Part shown: positions 9,701 to 15,716 of the stretch, in pieces
Position numbering within the stretch: position 1 is the stretch's first letter
Layout of the letters: each line of letters opens with the position of its first letter
NCBI GenBank assembly: GCA_023700845.1
Contig: JAMPYD010000004.1
Location: forward strand, 1 to 36,284
DNA length: 36,284 nucleotides
Direction of reading: 5' to 3'
Source: Elusimicrobiota bacterium
GTDB taxonomy: Bacteria > Elusimicrobiota > Elusimicrobia > UBA1565 > UBA9628
The notes under the pieces: generated by a model
The model's input: the letters and a program-made list of their open reading frames with translations, nothing else
Database searches by the model: none
Told to the model about the DNA's origin: nothing
Translations under genes and position numbers: made by a program

Positions 9701-12102
9701 ATAGGGCCTACCTTGTCGGCCAGCTGGGCGACGCGGCGATGTTCGGGCCTCAGGCCGCGTTCAACACGCTCTCCAACAGCACGGCCGTCTCCTTCGGCTC
9801 GAGCATGGCCGGGCTTTATATCAACGACAGCGACAGCAACACCGTCTCGGGGAATTATTTCGAGAACATGATCGGGTACGGCGTCTATCTCGGCGCCGGC
9901 GCGCAGTATAACACGATCAGCCAGAGCACGATGATCAGCGCCGCGGCCTCCTTCAAGGCGCTCATGTTGAACGGCGCGTCGTCGAATACGGTGACGGGCT
10001 CCTTCATCCGCAACACGGCGGGGCACGGTGCCTCGCTGCAGTCCGGCGCCAGCCTCAACGTCATCAGCCAAAGCACCGTGTCGGCGGACGCCGGAGCCTA
10101 TGCCGCCGTCTACGTCGCCGGTTCCGACAGCAACACCTTGACCGGGAACATGATCGACGGAGGCCCGGGCAACGCGCTCTATCTCGATACGGGCTCCGAC
10201 TACAACACGGTGAGCCTGAGCACGCTTGCGACCTCCGGCGTGAACCGCGCGGGGCTGGTGCTCCAAGCCGCGACGAACAACCTGATCCTGCGCGTCCACG
10301 CCCAGAGCCTGGGCGGTTCCGGCGGCTATGTCGCCAATGCGAATTTCAACTCGATCCGCCTCAGCACGTTCGTGAGCGTGACGGCCGGCTATTTCGGCCT
10401 GCTGCTCGACAACGCCAACGACAACGGGGTCTCCGACGCTTCGATCCGGAGCTCGAACGGGACGGCGCTGCAGATCTACGGCGCGCGCAACGTCATCAGC
10501 CGCGCGACGATGACCGCCGGCGATCACGGCCTCTATCTGGTCGCCGCCGCGACGACCGCCGTCTACGACTCGTACATCCAGGGCTCGACGGCCGCGTACG
10601 TCAGCGGCTCGACCGGGACGATGATCGGCGGCTCGATGCTCGCGGCGACGGACGCGGCGGGCTCGGCGCTGGCCCTGGATGGGGGCAGCGTGAACCTGAC
10701 GATCGCCACCAGCACCCTGCTCGCTCCGTCGCAAGGGCGCGGCCTGGCGCTGAACCCCGGCAGCGTCGGCGTGGTGAGCATCGGCAGCGTCACCTTCGGC
10801 GGCGCCGGCCGCGGCGTCGAGATCTCCACGCAGGGCGCGAACTTCACCCTCTCCGTGGACTCGGTCACCTTCCGGGGCCTGGCATCCGGCGCGACCGCGA
10901 TCCACTTCCTGGGCGGGGCCTTCGTCTCGACGATCACGCTCGCCTACTTCGAGGACGCATCGGCCGCGCGCAACGTGAGCGCCGCGGCGCTCGACGTCGC
11001 CTCGCGCCTGACGATGCGCTCGTCGAGAGGCCCGCGCCAGGGCCCGGCGTTCGAGATGGACCCGAACGCGCTCGTCGATTGGCCTGACCTGCTGCCGCCC
11101 GGCGCGCCCTCGATCTTCACGGTGGGCCTGTCCAGCATCGGCGTGCAGTACGGCCTTGCCGGCGCGGACGCGTACGTCGTCGAGGCGTCGACGATGGCGG
11201 ACTTCAGCGGCGTGGTGCTCGCCTCCGCGACTCTGGCCCAGGCGGCGCGGCTCGCGCCGCAGACGCTCGATCCGAACACGACCTATTTCCTGCGCGCGGG
11301 CTCGGTGTGGGGCGGGTCGACGATCTACGCGCAGGCCGTCCTCTCCACCGCGACCCTCTCCGCGCTGGTCCAGGGAACGACGGTCTACCGGATCGACGTC
11401 ACGAGCATGATCGTCAACTGGCTGCCGCTCCCGCTCGCGCCTCCGGACGCCTCGTCGATGTCCTCCTCCGGCTACATCCTCGAAGTCTCCACCCGTTCCG
11501 ATTTCGTCCCTCTCTGGACCTCGTCCGCGACTCCCAACGCGGCGCTCTCGACCTTGACCGCCTCGGGCCTCCTCGGCGGCGACACCTACTACTTCCGCGT
11601 CGGCTCGCTGAACTGGAACGGGATCCCGAACTACGCCGCCGCGGTCTCCACCTTGATGCCGGTCCAGCTCGGCGTCGAGCTCACCACGCACACGCTGAGC
11701 CTCCCGGGCCTGACCGCCATGAACACGACGATCTCGATCAGCACGAGCATCGTCGTGACGAACACCGGCAACGTCCTCGAGACGTACGCCCTGAGCGCGA
11801 CGACGATCACGCCCTCGAGTCCATGGAAGATCGGCGCATCGCCCGCGGTGGACGTGTTCACGCTGTGGACCGTCGTCAACAGCACGCAGGCCGGCTCGAT
11901 CGACTTCACGGCGGGACACAAGCTATCCGATGCCGAGACTTCATGCGGCGAATCGGTGTTCACGATGGGCAACCAAAGCTGCGTGCAGGTGCCGATCGGA
12001 CAGTCCCGCACGCTCTGGTTCCAGATTTCGACCCCCCTTGCGACGAGCACGGGGGCGGCGCAGGACGTTCGGATCACCGCGCGCGCGGTGAAGGATCCTT
12101 AA
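1..12102 (+). CDS. Giant secreted multi-domain surface protein, 5'-truncated by the window edge: Gly-rich region, FN3-like domains, five large modules with propeller or MAM-like inserts, parallel beta-helix, FN3-like domains, C-terminal Ig-like domain
   Basis: Frame 1 is open from base 1 (TRNGGGAGGGGSYGGG...) to the TAA at 12100-12102. The listed ORF start at 127 is an internal GTG. Repeats are readable in the translation. Confidence 0.93.
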   Translation, partial: TRNGGGAGGGGSYGGGGGGGGGSAARAFGLSSGAGGAGGSTGVAAGGGGGSGNYGAGGNGGAAGNPGGGNGSCNGCTGVGGAAGSGAFTGTGGGASTFKMNSGGSGGGGGGLYGSAALSQLFLGSGGGGGGASNEGPVSGATGGSGGGILLILSSSVINSGTIASNGGAGSNGGAWSAPYGGGGAGSGGSVLVRSLAFSNSATFTAVGGGPGSAGGNSGNNMGGAGGGGGGVGRVRIEADAITQGTVNPAPATAGAPSAAGSDWVFFDNPSPADGATLAATLLPGSDAAGSYAESDPTPNNPNLIADGQEGEWDFALDPVNTVSGRYYLRMTRASATPLTGYTNLAIIDARVPPSAVDDLSAAPVEGSSTTLLLSWSAPGDDGDTGALLAGSSYYIQHSTDAAVVFSTTAAQVVLSTAGVYPGVLQQHALTGLSGNTTYHLRVWTADPAGNLSALSNGATTVTMSPAVSAARVDSVLLSSVTANWSPLPDASVSGSSNSAQGYVLEASTAADFSGVVGSSRTLGVSLSTLTIAGLAGDATYYFRVGSLNFASTAHYSLAGSTYVAPYAVADAIIAGQSTGTWYSSSSFTFSSSFAGAAYYRVVFDANAGHSWTGTEARWDPPGALTVQAADGQGWYLHALPHDAGGAPGVSRDIGPFWRDGTPPAASAFRSYDSTAGVLGETQVNDLTAGVTVQVTVSDLLAGMRSSPVARVFGFESAGLPTGWTTGGDANWSAQTAIVYAGTSSIRSGGIGADQSTYLETLLTTLGGYTTFYRRVSSQSGGDYLEFYINGSLQGSWSGENPWTVSVYAVPAGTAAFRWQYIKNGWESSGSDAAWLDAVSLPPVVAFSARYTRDAGATWTDLRSTSSLTGPYLSLTGSDGSLAGETLKILGLQLNFSTNAATCAAASPCGATNQVYFTAEDAAGNSRESGPYAVLVATTPSARDVSSPFSTGTWSSAAAVPFESTFSSAAYYRYFWDTAASHSWTETETIWSAPDGPLSLAATIDSQDWHLHVLPYNVLGSSGAPRAFGPYWTDAAAPAGSGFDHISSTGGALGESQLTTLMAGATVRLTVTQDSFSGLLLSTTAVPGYAAYAPGGAGSLFTNDGGASWVAFSSAASYSGSFDEFRALAVYQGKLYAGQGSGGGGGDVYACAPATGGSSTACEAGDWTLSANNAHSAVNALAVFRGRLYAGLGSNAGNDDIQVYDGAAWASSYDSNLGIVNAIHALAEYKGKLYATRGGAAAGNGDVLVCDPALTGAADVCDPGDWSFAYDGARLEFRSLSVFNGLLYAGQGSAAGDGDIYVCRPGATGGQETCENGDWSLSRDGASGSVYALEAFGGRLYAGLGYAAGQGDIYACDPALTGAAHVCDAADWSRDYDGATASVLSLKAYKGFLFAGTGSAAGDGDLKVKIGPAWKPVLDGAQETVSALMPFEGDLYAGQGLYNPDGRVVRLTPWVSSTALTGADGTTAAQSVSALIPALAASPDTTVCGGVSTCTARNQIVFAVSDLAGGVAQIGPFAVIASSTAYADEVAGPATGTWLTTSTMSFTSAFARTAYYRYAWDTSASHAWTEAEARWDPAAGITVQAAPGGQGWHLHVLPYSLTDGSGTPRDLGPFWSDGAPPAASAFRLYSSSGGLMGESQAIDLIGGATVQISLQDLGSGLLLSTGSLPGAAPASGGPGVVFSTDAGRTWSAMSAPVLARSDGNSWVTLAEYSDRLYAGMGPGAGAGDTYSCNPAATGDAAVCEAADWSLSRSVSYDIVNAAAVFNGKLYLGYGNDAGEGDIEVFDGAAWSNSYNGSQSNIYALAVFRGRLYAAQAGSAGTGDVLVCSPAATGDAQTCDAGDWSVALDGAGSNAYSLVALNGVLYAQTDDASGILRLLACTPGATGEADICDAGDWSVGYASQGSYNNGLIAHDGKLFRSEYNTGRILVCDPSRSGRAEICESGDWATEYDGADSNNYYFGRSGGDLFAGPLNGNYIVKRSSGVWRQAGSVPGNVRSLQSFNGRLYAGDSGADVYLFSPLVSSITVTGADGSTALETLTAVLPTLVNSTNSQTCGGGYPCGATNQVAFTIMDAAGNALWAGPYAVIVATTADAAAVVGPSTRAWVSFATFTFNSSFVNAAYYRRAWEASPSHAWTEAETRWDSVDGPLHLEASAPGTEYYLHVLPYNVLDSSGAPRVLGPYRRDDAAPAFSGFRVVSSTGGLMAESQLVDLAAGVTVQIQVQDLLSGLHVATAAATGELAAPAGGYGVIYTNDAGATWTAFASSVSAQTIFYGFESLAVFRGRLYAGQGTNAGEGDILVCDPAVTGEPGDCESGDWSSSRPTAYYSAHAMQVFNDRLYAAYGGWGGSGYGDIEVFDGASWTMSHDGPDDRVVALAAYGGKLYAGRTNGWNIGGGDVIVCDPAFTGAAAVCDSGDWSMSYDGTGYQANALVEFSGRLYAGFGSPNDGTGDIRVFDGKTWTMSHDGAFDRVNAFAVYGGRLYAAAAGAAGGEGDIMVCDPRATGLPASCEAGDWSVSHDGTTAEVKSLSVFNGFLFAGLGAAAGDGDLLVFDGAAWRRVYNGTSDALTSLAAFNGRLYAGSRAAGQARVLRLTPAVSSVTYTAAQGSTGAETLSAVIPTFADSLNSAVCGGTAPCTATNQVYFAAGDLAANAVHGPYAVLIDTSVTASADDVVSVRSTGTWYATSSFTFTSSFAGAGYYRFVFDANAGHAFDDSEPVWGSGTLSTGPASPGGAFYLHLKPFTLADVAGATRDLGPFRFDPSTPVLSGFAALDLGGAPLAEGAPLRLASGVTVQILVQDGLSGLSVRPSLASDRFETGLPERWVSTGPTAWYATADSANSGAFSLRAGTITHGQSTGVELVRRVRAGTLTFQRRVSSEADFDALRFFIDGQLQGSWSGTVAWGQVSFAVTAGTRSFRWSYEKDGTLSQGLDSAWIDDVVFPGSAYVVSYSSDAGATWRVASATVTTALPYVALTGAEGSTAQETLTAYGLDFAHAPSPVTCAGTAPCAATNQVIFSAADRTENESSGPYAVSVDTETYPGCEITRNVGAGMPYATISAGVAALPSTLTGHSCVVIRDGANYAEQVTVRGFTNNGSSITIFADPATGLRPVVDPPAFATAAFVVANASVSLQGIDVRPTAQSVSYGVLVSSAYVSLSSVNVQDAGGMITEAGIVLGADSQYGAVSYASATVTEAYGILILGRHNVVSFSSMTNSSNSDNTGKRALAILGSGASSNTVNRAYLVGQLGDAAMFGPQAAFNTLSNSTAVSFGSSMAGLYINDSDSNTVSGNYFENMIGYGVYLGAGAQYNTISQSTMISAAASFKALMLNGASSNTVTGSFIRNTAGHGASLQSGASLNVISQSTVSADAGAYAAVYVAGSDSNTLTGNMIDGGPGNALYLDTGSDYNTVSLSTLATSGVNRAGLVLQAATNNLILRVHAQSLGGSGGYVANANFNSIRLSTFVSVTAGYFGLLLDNANDNGVSDASIRSSNGTALQIYGARNVISRATMTAGDHGLYLVAAATTAVYDSYIQGSTAAYVSGSTGTMIGGSMLAATDAAGSALALDGGSVNLTIATSTLLAPSQGRGLALNPGSVGVVSIGSVTFGGAGRGVEISTQGANFTLSVDSVTFRGLASGATAIHFLGGAFVSTITLAYFEDASAARNVSAAALDVASRLTMRSSRGPRQGPAFEMDPNALVDWPDLLPPGAPSIFTVGLSSIGVQYGLAGADAYVVEASTMADFSGVVLASATLAQAARLAPQTLDPNTTYFLRAGSVWGGSTIYAQAVLSTATLSALVQGTTVYRIDVTSMIVNWLPLPLAPPDASSMSSSGYILEVSTRSDFVPLWTSSATPNAALSTLTASGLLGGDTYYFRVGSLNWNGIPNYAAAVSTLMPVQLGVELTTHTLSLPGLTAMNTTISISTSIVVTNTGNVLETYALSATTITPSSPWKIGASPAVDVFTLWTVVNSTQAGSIDFTAGHKLSDAETSCGESVFTMGNQSCVQVPIGQSRTLWFQISTPLATSTGAAQDVRITARAVKDP
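1060..1695 (+). other. Two fibronectin type III-like domains in the giant protein
   Basis: PPSAVDDLSAAPVEGSSTTLLLSWSAPGDDG...YHLRVWTADPAGNLSALS, then VTANWSPLP...GYVLEASTAADF...TYYFRVGSLN. Confidence 0.75.
1708..2817 (+). repeat. Large module copy 1 (MAM-like insert)
   Basis: Starts ADAIIAGQSTGTWYSSSSFTFSSSFAGAAYYR, ends TCAAASPCGATNQVYFTAEDAAGNSRESGPYAVLVATT. Confidence 0.85.
2134..2532 (+). other. MAM/jelly-roll-like insert domain 1
   Basis: VFGFESAGLPTGWTTGGDANW...FYRRVSSQSGGDYLEFYINGSLQGSWSGENPW...FRWQYIKNGW...DAAWLDAVSLP; closely matches the copy at 8431-8823. Confidence 0.65.
2818..4572 (+). repeat. Large module copy 2 (propeller insert)
   Basis: RDVSSPFSTGTWSSAAAVPFESTFSSAAYYRYFWDT ... 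VCGGVSTCTARNQIVFAVSDLAGGVAQIGPFAVIASST. Confidence 0.85.
3373..4371 (+). repeat. Predicted seven-bladed beta-propeller A
   Basis: Seven tandem units with LAVYQGKLYAGQG, LAVFRGRLYAGLG, LAEYKGKLYATRG, LSVFNGLLYAGQG, LEAFGGRLYAGLG, LKAYKGFLFAGTG, LMPFEGDLYAGQG. Confidence 0.75.
4573..6270 (+). repeat. Large module copy 3 (propeller insert)
   Basis: ADEVAGPATGTWLTTSTMSFTSAFARTAYYRYAWDT ... TCGGGYPCGATNQVAFTIMDAAGNALWAGPYAVIVATT. Confidence 0.85.
5116..6069 (+). repeat. Predicted seven-bladed beta-propeller B
   Basis: Seven units: LAEYSDRLYAG, AAVFNGKLYLG, LAVFRGRLYAA, LVALNGVLYAQ, LIAHDGKLFRS, GRSGGDLFAG, LQSFNGRLYAG. Confidence 0.72.
6271..7986 (+). repeat. Large module copy 4 (propeller insert)
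   Basis: ADAAAVVGPSTRAWVSFATFTFNSSFVNAAYYRRAWEA ... VCGGTAPCTATNQVYFAAGDLAANAVHGPYAVLIDTS. Confidence 0.85.
6820..7788 (+). repeat. Predicted seven-bladed beta-propeller C
   Basis: Seven units: LAVFRGRLYAG, MQVFNDRLYAA, LAAYGGKLYAG, LVEFSGRLYAG, FAVYGGRLYAA, LSVFNGFLFAG, LAAFNGRLYAG. Confidence 0.75.
7987..9105 (+). repeat. Large module copy 5 (MAM-like insert)
   Basis: ADDVVSVRSTGTWYATSSFTFTSSFAGAGYYRFVFDANAGHAF ... TCAGTAPCAATNQVIFSAADRTENESSGPYAVSVDTET. Confidence 0.85.
8431..8823 (+). other. MAM/jelly-roll-like insert domain 2
   Basis: DRFETGLPERWVSTGPTAWYATAD...FQRRVSSEADFDALRFFIDGQLQGSWSGTVAWG...FRWSYEKDG...DSAWIDDVVFP. Confidence 0.65.
9106..10990 (+). repeat. Parallel beta-helix (NosD/pectate-lyase-like) domain
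   Basis: GAGMPYATISAGVAALP...GHSCVVIRDGANYAEQVTV followed by SNTVSGNYFEN, YNTISQSTMIS, SNTVTGSFIRN, NVISQSTVSA, SNTLTGNMIDG coils of about 24-25 aa. Confidence 0.8.
11380..11661 (+). other. FN3-like domain resembling the N-proximal FN3-like domain at about 1410-1690
   Basis: MIVNWLPLPLAPPDASSMSSSGYILEVSTRSDF...STLTASGLLGGDTYYFRVGSLNWNGIPNYAAAVST vs VTANWSPLPDASVSGSSNSAQGYVLEASTAADF...STLTIAGLAGDATYYFRVGSLNFASTAHYSLAGST. Confidence 0.7.
11662..12099 (+). other. C-terminal Ig-like domain of the giant protein, similar to the downstream 219-aa protein
   Basis: GVELTTHTLSLPGLTAMNTTISISTSIVVTNTGNVLETYALSATTITPSSPWKIGAS...LWTVV...RTLWFQISTPLATSTGAAQDVRITARAVKDP. Confidence 0.6.
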
Positions 12103-12120
12103 GTCGCATCGGAGAAAAAA

Positions 12121-12780
12121 ATGAACGCGGAAAAGAGATGGCTGGCGGGCCTGGCGGCGGGATTCGCGCTGCTGGGATCGGGCTGGGCTCATGCGGCGGG
12201 CGTCACGGACTCACTGACCGTGACGATCATCCCCGACGCGTCGTACTCGCTGTCGGTGACGACGACGAACGTGGGCCTGGACCTCGGCACGGTCGGGCTC
12301 ACGCTGAGCACGCAGACGGTGAGGCCGTCGACGATCACGGTGACGAGCTCTTACGCCGGGACGGACCTCAAGCTCCAGGGCTCGATGTCGAGCCCGGGCG
12401 TGCCGTGGACGTTCTCGGCGAATACGGCGGTGCCTGCGGCGGATGCGCTGGCGTCGTGGGCGGTGTTCACCGACACGAGCGTGACGGTCGCTCCGGCCCA
12501 GGCCGGCGGGTTCTTCAGCGGCACGGTTCCGGGCGCTTCGGGCAGCGACGTGATCGACGGGACGAACCGCGACGTGGGCGTGGTCGCCGGGGTGAACCCG
12601 CGCTTCGTGGCGCTCGCGGCCGAGGCCGGCTACAAGTCGATGGAGAGCATCCCGTCGAACGCGGTCGACCTGGCGGCGAGCCGCTCGCACCTGTGGCTGT
12701 ACTTCACGCTGCCGCCGAGCACGACGGACACGACCGCGAAGCGGATCACGATGACGCTGACCGCGGGAGCGCCCAACTGA
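12121..12780 (+). CDS. Secreted protein of unknown function (219 aa)
   Basis: Signal peptide MNAEKRWLAGLAAGFALLGSGWAHAAG; purine-rich cggagaaaaaa just before the ATG. Confidence 0.85.
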   Translation: MNAEKRWLAGLAAGFALLGSGWAHAAGVTDSLTVTIIPDASYSLSVTTTNVGLDLGTVGLTLSTQTVRPSTITVTSSYAGTDLKLQGSMSSPGVPWTFSANTAVPAADALASWAVFTDTSVTVAPAQAGGFFSGTVPGASGSDVIDGTNRDVGVVAGVNPRFVALAAEAGYKSMESIPSNAVDLAASRSHLWLYFTLPPSTTDTTAKRITMTLTAGAPN

Positions 12781-13685
12781 TGACGCCGCGCCTCATTCGG
12801 CGGATTCTCGCTGCGGCCGCGCTGTCGGCGGCCATAAGCCCGCACGCGCGGGCGGACATCGGGCTGGGAGCGCGCTTCGGGGACGTGCTGCTCGAGGGCG
12901 CGCAGACCGGGAGGACCTACAACCTCCGGGAGGCCGCGCACGTGCCGTTCGGGATCGAGAACAAGGGCGACGCGGAGGCGGAGATCGTCATCGAGTTCGA
13001 GGCGCCGGACAAGCTTCACACCTCGAAGGACTACGATCCGATCCCGGATCCGTCGTGGTTCAAGGCGATCCCTGCGCGGATGACGATCGGGCCGAAGGCC
13101 GTGGGCTTCTTCGACCTGCTGCTGACGATCCCGGACGACCCGAGACTGGTCGGAAGGCATTTCCAGGCCGTCGTGAAGGCGCGCATGGACGGCACGGGGA
13201 CGCTCGCGGTGGCCATCGAAAACCGCGTGCGCATCTCGATCGGGCCGGGGCCGGACTCGCTGAAAGCGGAAAAGAAGGAGAAGGCGATGCAGCAGCTGGA
13301 CTTCGACGTGACCCCGCAGACGCTTTACGCGCGAGGGGTCCCGGTCGGGAAGAAGTTCGACCTGCGCAAGGAGCAGAAGAAGGCGATCCGCGTGGCCAAC
13401 TACGCGGCGGATACGCTGTCGATCCGGATGACGGTGGAGGGCTGGGACAAGCGCATCCCGCTGCCGGAAGGGTACGAGGCCGTTCCGGATCCGTCATGGG
13501 TGAAGCTGAAGTCGTCGACGGTGAAGGTCGCGGGCTCGGCGATCGGGCAGGCGTTCCTGACGATCGAGGTGCCGGATGACCCCGCGCACAAGGGCAGGAA
13601 ATACGCCGCGATGATCCGCTCGGGCCTGACGGCGGGCTTTTGGCTGGACGCGCCGGTGAAGGTCCTGTTCGAGACGTCGCCGTGA
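12780..13685 (+). CDS. Secreted protein with two Ig-like repeats (301 aa), unknown function
   Basis: ATGA overlap with the upstream stop; signal peptide MTPRLIRRILAAAALSAAISPHARA; repeats IPDPSWFK...IPDDPRLVGRHFQAVVKARM and VPDPSWVK...VPDDPAHKGRKYAAMIRSGL. Confidence 0.85.
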   Translation: MTPRLIRRILAAAALSAAISPHARADIGLGARFGDVLLEGAQTGRTYNLREAAHVPFGIENKGDAEAEIVIEFEAPDKLHTSKDYDPIPDPSWFKAIPARMTIGPKAVGFFDLLLTIPDDPRLVGRHFQAVVKARMDGTGTLAVAIENRVRISIGPGPDSLKAEKKEKAMQQLDFDVTPQTLYARGVPVGKKFDLRKEQKKAIRVANYAADTLSIRMTVEGWDKRIPLPEGYEAVPDPSWVKLKSSTVKVAGSAIGQAFLTIEVPDDPAHKGRKYAAMIRSGLTAGFWLDAPVKVLFETSP

Positions 13686-13720
13686 GATCGAGATCATGAG
13701 AATAACTTCGCAGGAGCACG

Positions 13721-15646
13721 ATGGACCATAGTCCCCTCAAGAGGGGCATGCGGGCGCTCGCCGCCTTGGCCGCGGCGAGCTGGCTGCTGGCCGTTCCCGG
13801 TACGGGGACGGCTCGGGCCGCCGCGTCCGACTCCTTCACCGTCACGATCGTCCCTCGCGACGTCTGGCCCCCCACGCCCGTGACCGACCTGGTCGCGGTC
13901 CCGGGCGCGGAAGGCCAGATCCTGCTGCAATGGACGGCGCCGGATTCCAACTCGAACGCGCTCGGCACGCTGACGCCCGCGGCCGGCTACCTGATCCGGA
14001 TCGCGAGCTTCTCGGTCGCCTCCGTCGGGGGCAGCACGACGGCCTGGTGGGGCGCGGCGGCGGACGTGCGCGCGCTGCCGCCGCCGGCTCTGAGCGTCGT
14101 CCCCCCCGCTCCGGGAGCCCCGGGCGCCGCGGAGAACCTTCTGCTCAACCAGCTCGAGCCCGGCGTCACGGTCTACGCGATGCTCGTGAGCTCGGACACG
14201 GCCGGGCAGCTCTCCGACTCCGACCTCCCTTCGCGCACGCCGCTGGCCCAGGCCAACGCGCTCGTCTTCGACGCGGTCCCGCCCGCTCCCGCGTCGATCG
14301 CGGCGGCGCAGAACGGGATCGGCAGCGTTCTCGTCTCCTGGCCCGCTTCGCCGGCCTCCGACCGCGACTACTACCGGCTGCTCGTCGACTCCACGGCGCC
14401 GCGCGACTTCTCCGATGAATACGCCGTCCTGGTCGATTCGCCCGCCCTGACGGCGACCTTGACCGGCTTGGCCGCGGGCGTCTACGCTCTGCGCATCGCT
14501 GTCGTCGATAAAGGCCTGCCGTCGCACGCCGGGATCGCGCTCGCCAGCCCGGCGGCGAGCTCGACGACCGTGACCGTGGCCTCGAGCATTCTGCTGCCGC
14601 AGGCGCCGTTCGGGGTGGCCATGTCCAGCGCCGGCGCGGCGGTGACCGTGAGCTGGATGCCCGTGGAGCGCTACGAGGACGGCGCCGGCTTCGCCGATCC
14701 GACCGCGGCGCTGTCCTCGGAGCTCTCCGCCTACCGCGTCTATCGCGCGACCTCGGTCGTCGCCGGCGGCTGGACCCAGCAGATCCAGCTGTCGAGCTCG
14801 ACCTTGATCTGGACCGATCTCGCGGGCGGCCCGCAGTATTTCTATCACGTGCGCGCGGAGAACGAAAGCGGCCTGTCGGCGCGCTCGGTGTTCCGTTCCG
14901 TCGGGACGCTGTCGGCCTTCGTGATCGCGCCCGACGACCGCAGCTACTTCGAGGTGCCCTCGCAGAGCGTGCTTCCGATCGAGGGGACCGCCGGCCAGGC
15001 TCCGACGGCCTACCTGGCCGCGGCCGCGGCGCGTCCCCAGGATCTGGGCGGGCGGGTGGTCAAGTCGATCGAGTTCACGGCGATGCAGGGCGGGCAGACT
15101 TTGGCGCCGAATTTCTCGCTCCCGGTCATGGGCCGCCTGAAGCTGCGCTACGAGATGAACGCGTCGTCGGTGGTGCCCTCGGGCATGTCGGCGGCCGCCG
15201 TGCCGGCCAACCCGAGCAACATCGGCGTCTACTGGTACAACGGCTCGGCCTGGGTCCAGATGTACGGACGGCTCGATCAGACGGACCAGTCGCTGAACCT
15301 TGAGACGAAGTATTTCGGCATATACCAGCTGCGCATCGTCGAGCGCGCGACCGACTTCGCTTTCGACCAAGCGGGCGTCTCGAACCGGTTCGTCACGCCC
15401 AACGGCGACGGACGCAACGACTCGGTCGTGTTCTCCTACGACAACCCGAAAGACGTCTCGGTCCGCGCGCGCATCATGGACCTGAAGGGGCGCGTGATCG
15501 TCCCCGAGCTGCCCCAGGGTCCGGTCACGAACAGCCGCGTGTGGGACGGCCGCGCCGGCGGCGCCTACGTGCCGGGCGGGGTCTACCTGTACCAGATCGA
15601 AGGTGAGGGCCGGACCTTCAGCGGAACGATCGTGATTCTGAAATAA
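13721..15646 (+). CDS. Secreted FN3-containing protein with C-terminal FlgD-Ig / gliding-motility-associated (T9SS type B-like) domain
   Basis: aggagcacgATG; signal peptide; FN3-like repeats; C-terminus NRFVTPNGDGRNDSVVFSYDNPKDVSVRARIMDLKGRVI...WDGRAGGAYVPGGVYLYQIEGEGRTFSGTIVILK. Confidence 0.85.
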   Translation: MDHSPLKRGMRALAALAAASWLLAVPGTGTARAAASDSFTVTIVPRDVWPPTPVTDLVAVPGAEGQILLQWTAPDSNSNALGTLTPAAGYLIRIASFSVASVGGSTTAWWGAAADVRALPPPALSVVPPAPGAPGAAENLLLNQLEPGVTVYAMLVSSDTAGQLSDSDLPSRTPLAQANALVFDAVPPAPASIAAAQNGIGSVLVSWPASPASDRDYYRLLVDSTAPRDFSDEYAVLVDSPALTATLTGLAAGVYALRIAVVDKGLPSHAGIALASPAASSTTVTVASSILLPQAPFGVAMSSAGAAVTVSWMPVERYEDGAGFADPTAALSSELSAYRVYRATSVVAGGWTQQIQLSSSTLIWTDLAGGPQYFYHVRAENESGLSARSVFRSVGTLSAFVIAPDDRSYFEVPSQSVLPIEGTAGQAPTAYLAAAAARPQDLGGRVVKSIEFTAMQGGQTLAPNFSLPVMGRLKLRYEMNASSVVPSGMSAAAVPANPSNIGVYWYNGSAWVQMYGRLDQTDQSLNLETKYFGIYQLRIVERATDFAFDQAGVSNRFVTPNGDGRNDSVVFSYDNPKDVSVRARIMDLKGRVIVPELPQGPVTNSRVWDGRAGGAYVPGGVYLYQIEGEGRTFSGTIVILK

Positions 15647-15716
15647 AGCCCCTTTAATCGATTTCGCCGGCCCGAAACACGGATTTCGCATGCTTTCTCC
15701 ATAATAGGGGCAGCCC

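Noticed and set aside
2332-11919. 3195-aa antisense ORF opposite the giant gene
   Set aside because: Its codons are exactly complementary to the sense codons, so it is open simply because the sense frame avoids TTA, CTA and TCA codons in this GC-rich genome; it ends at a sense TCA (agc tca cag, ~2332) and a sense CTA (aag cta tcc, ~11921). The product is Arg/Gly/Ala-rich with no recognisable domain.
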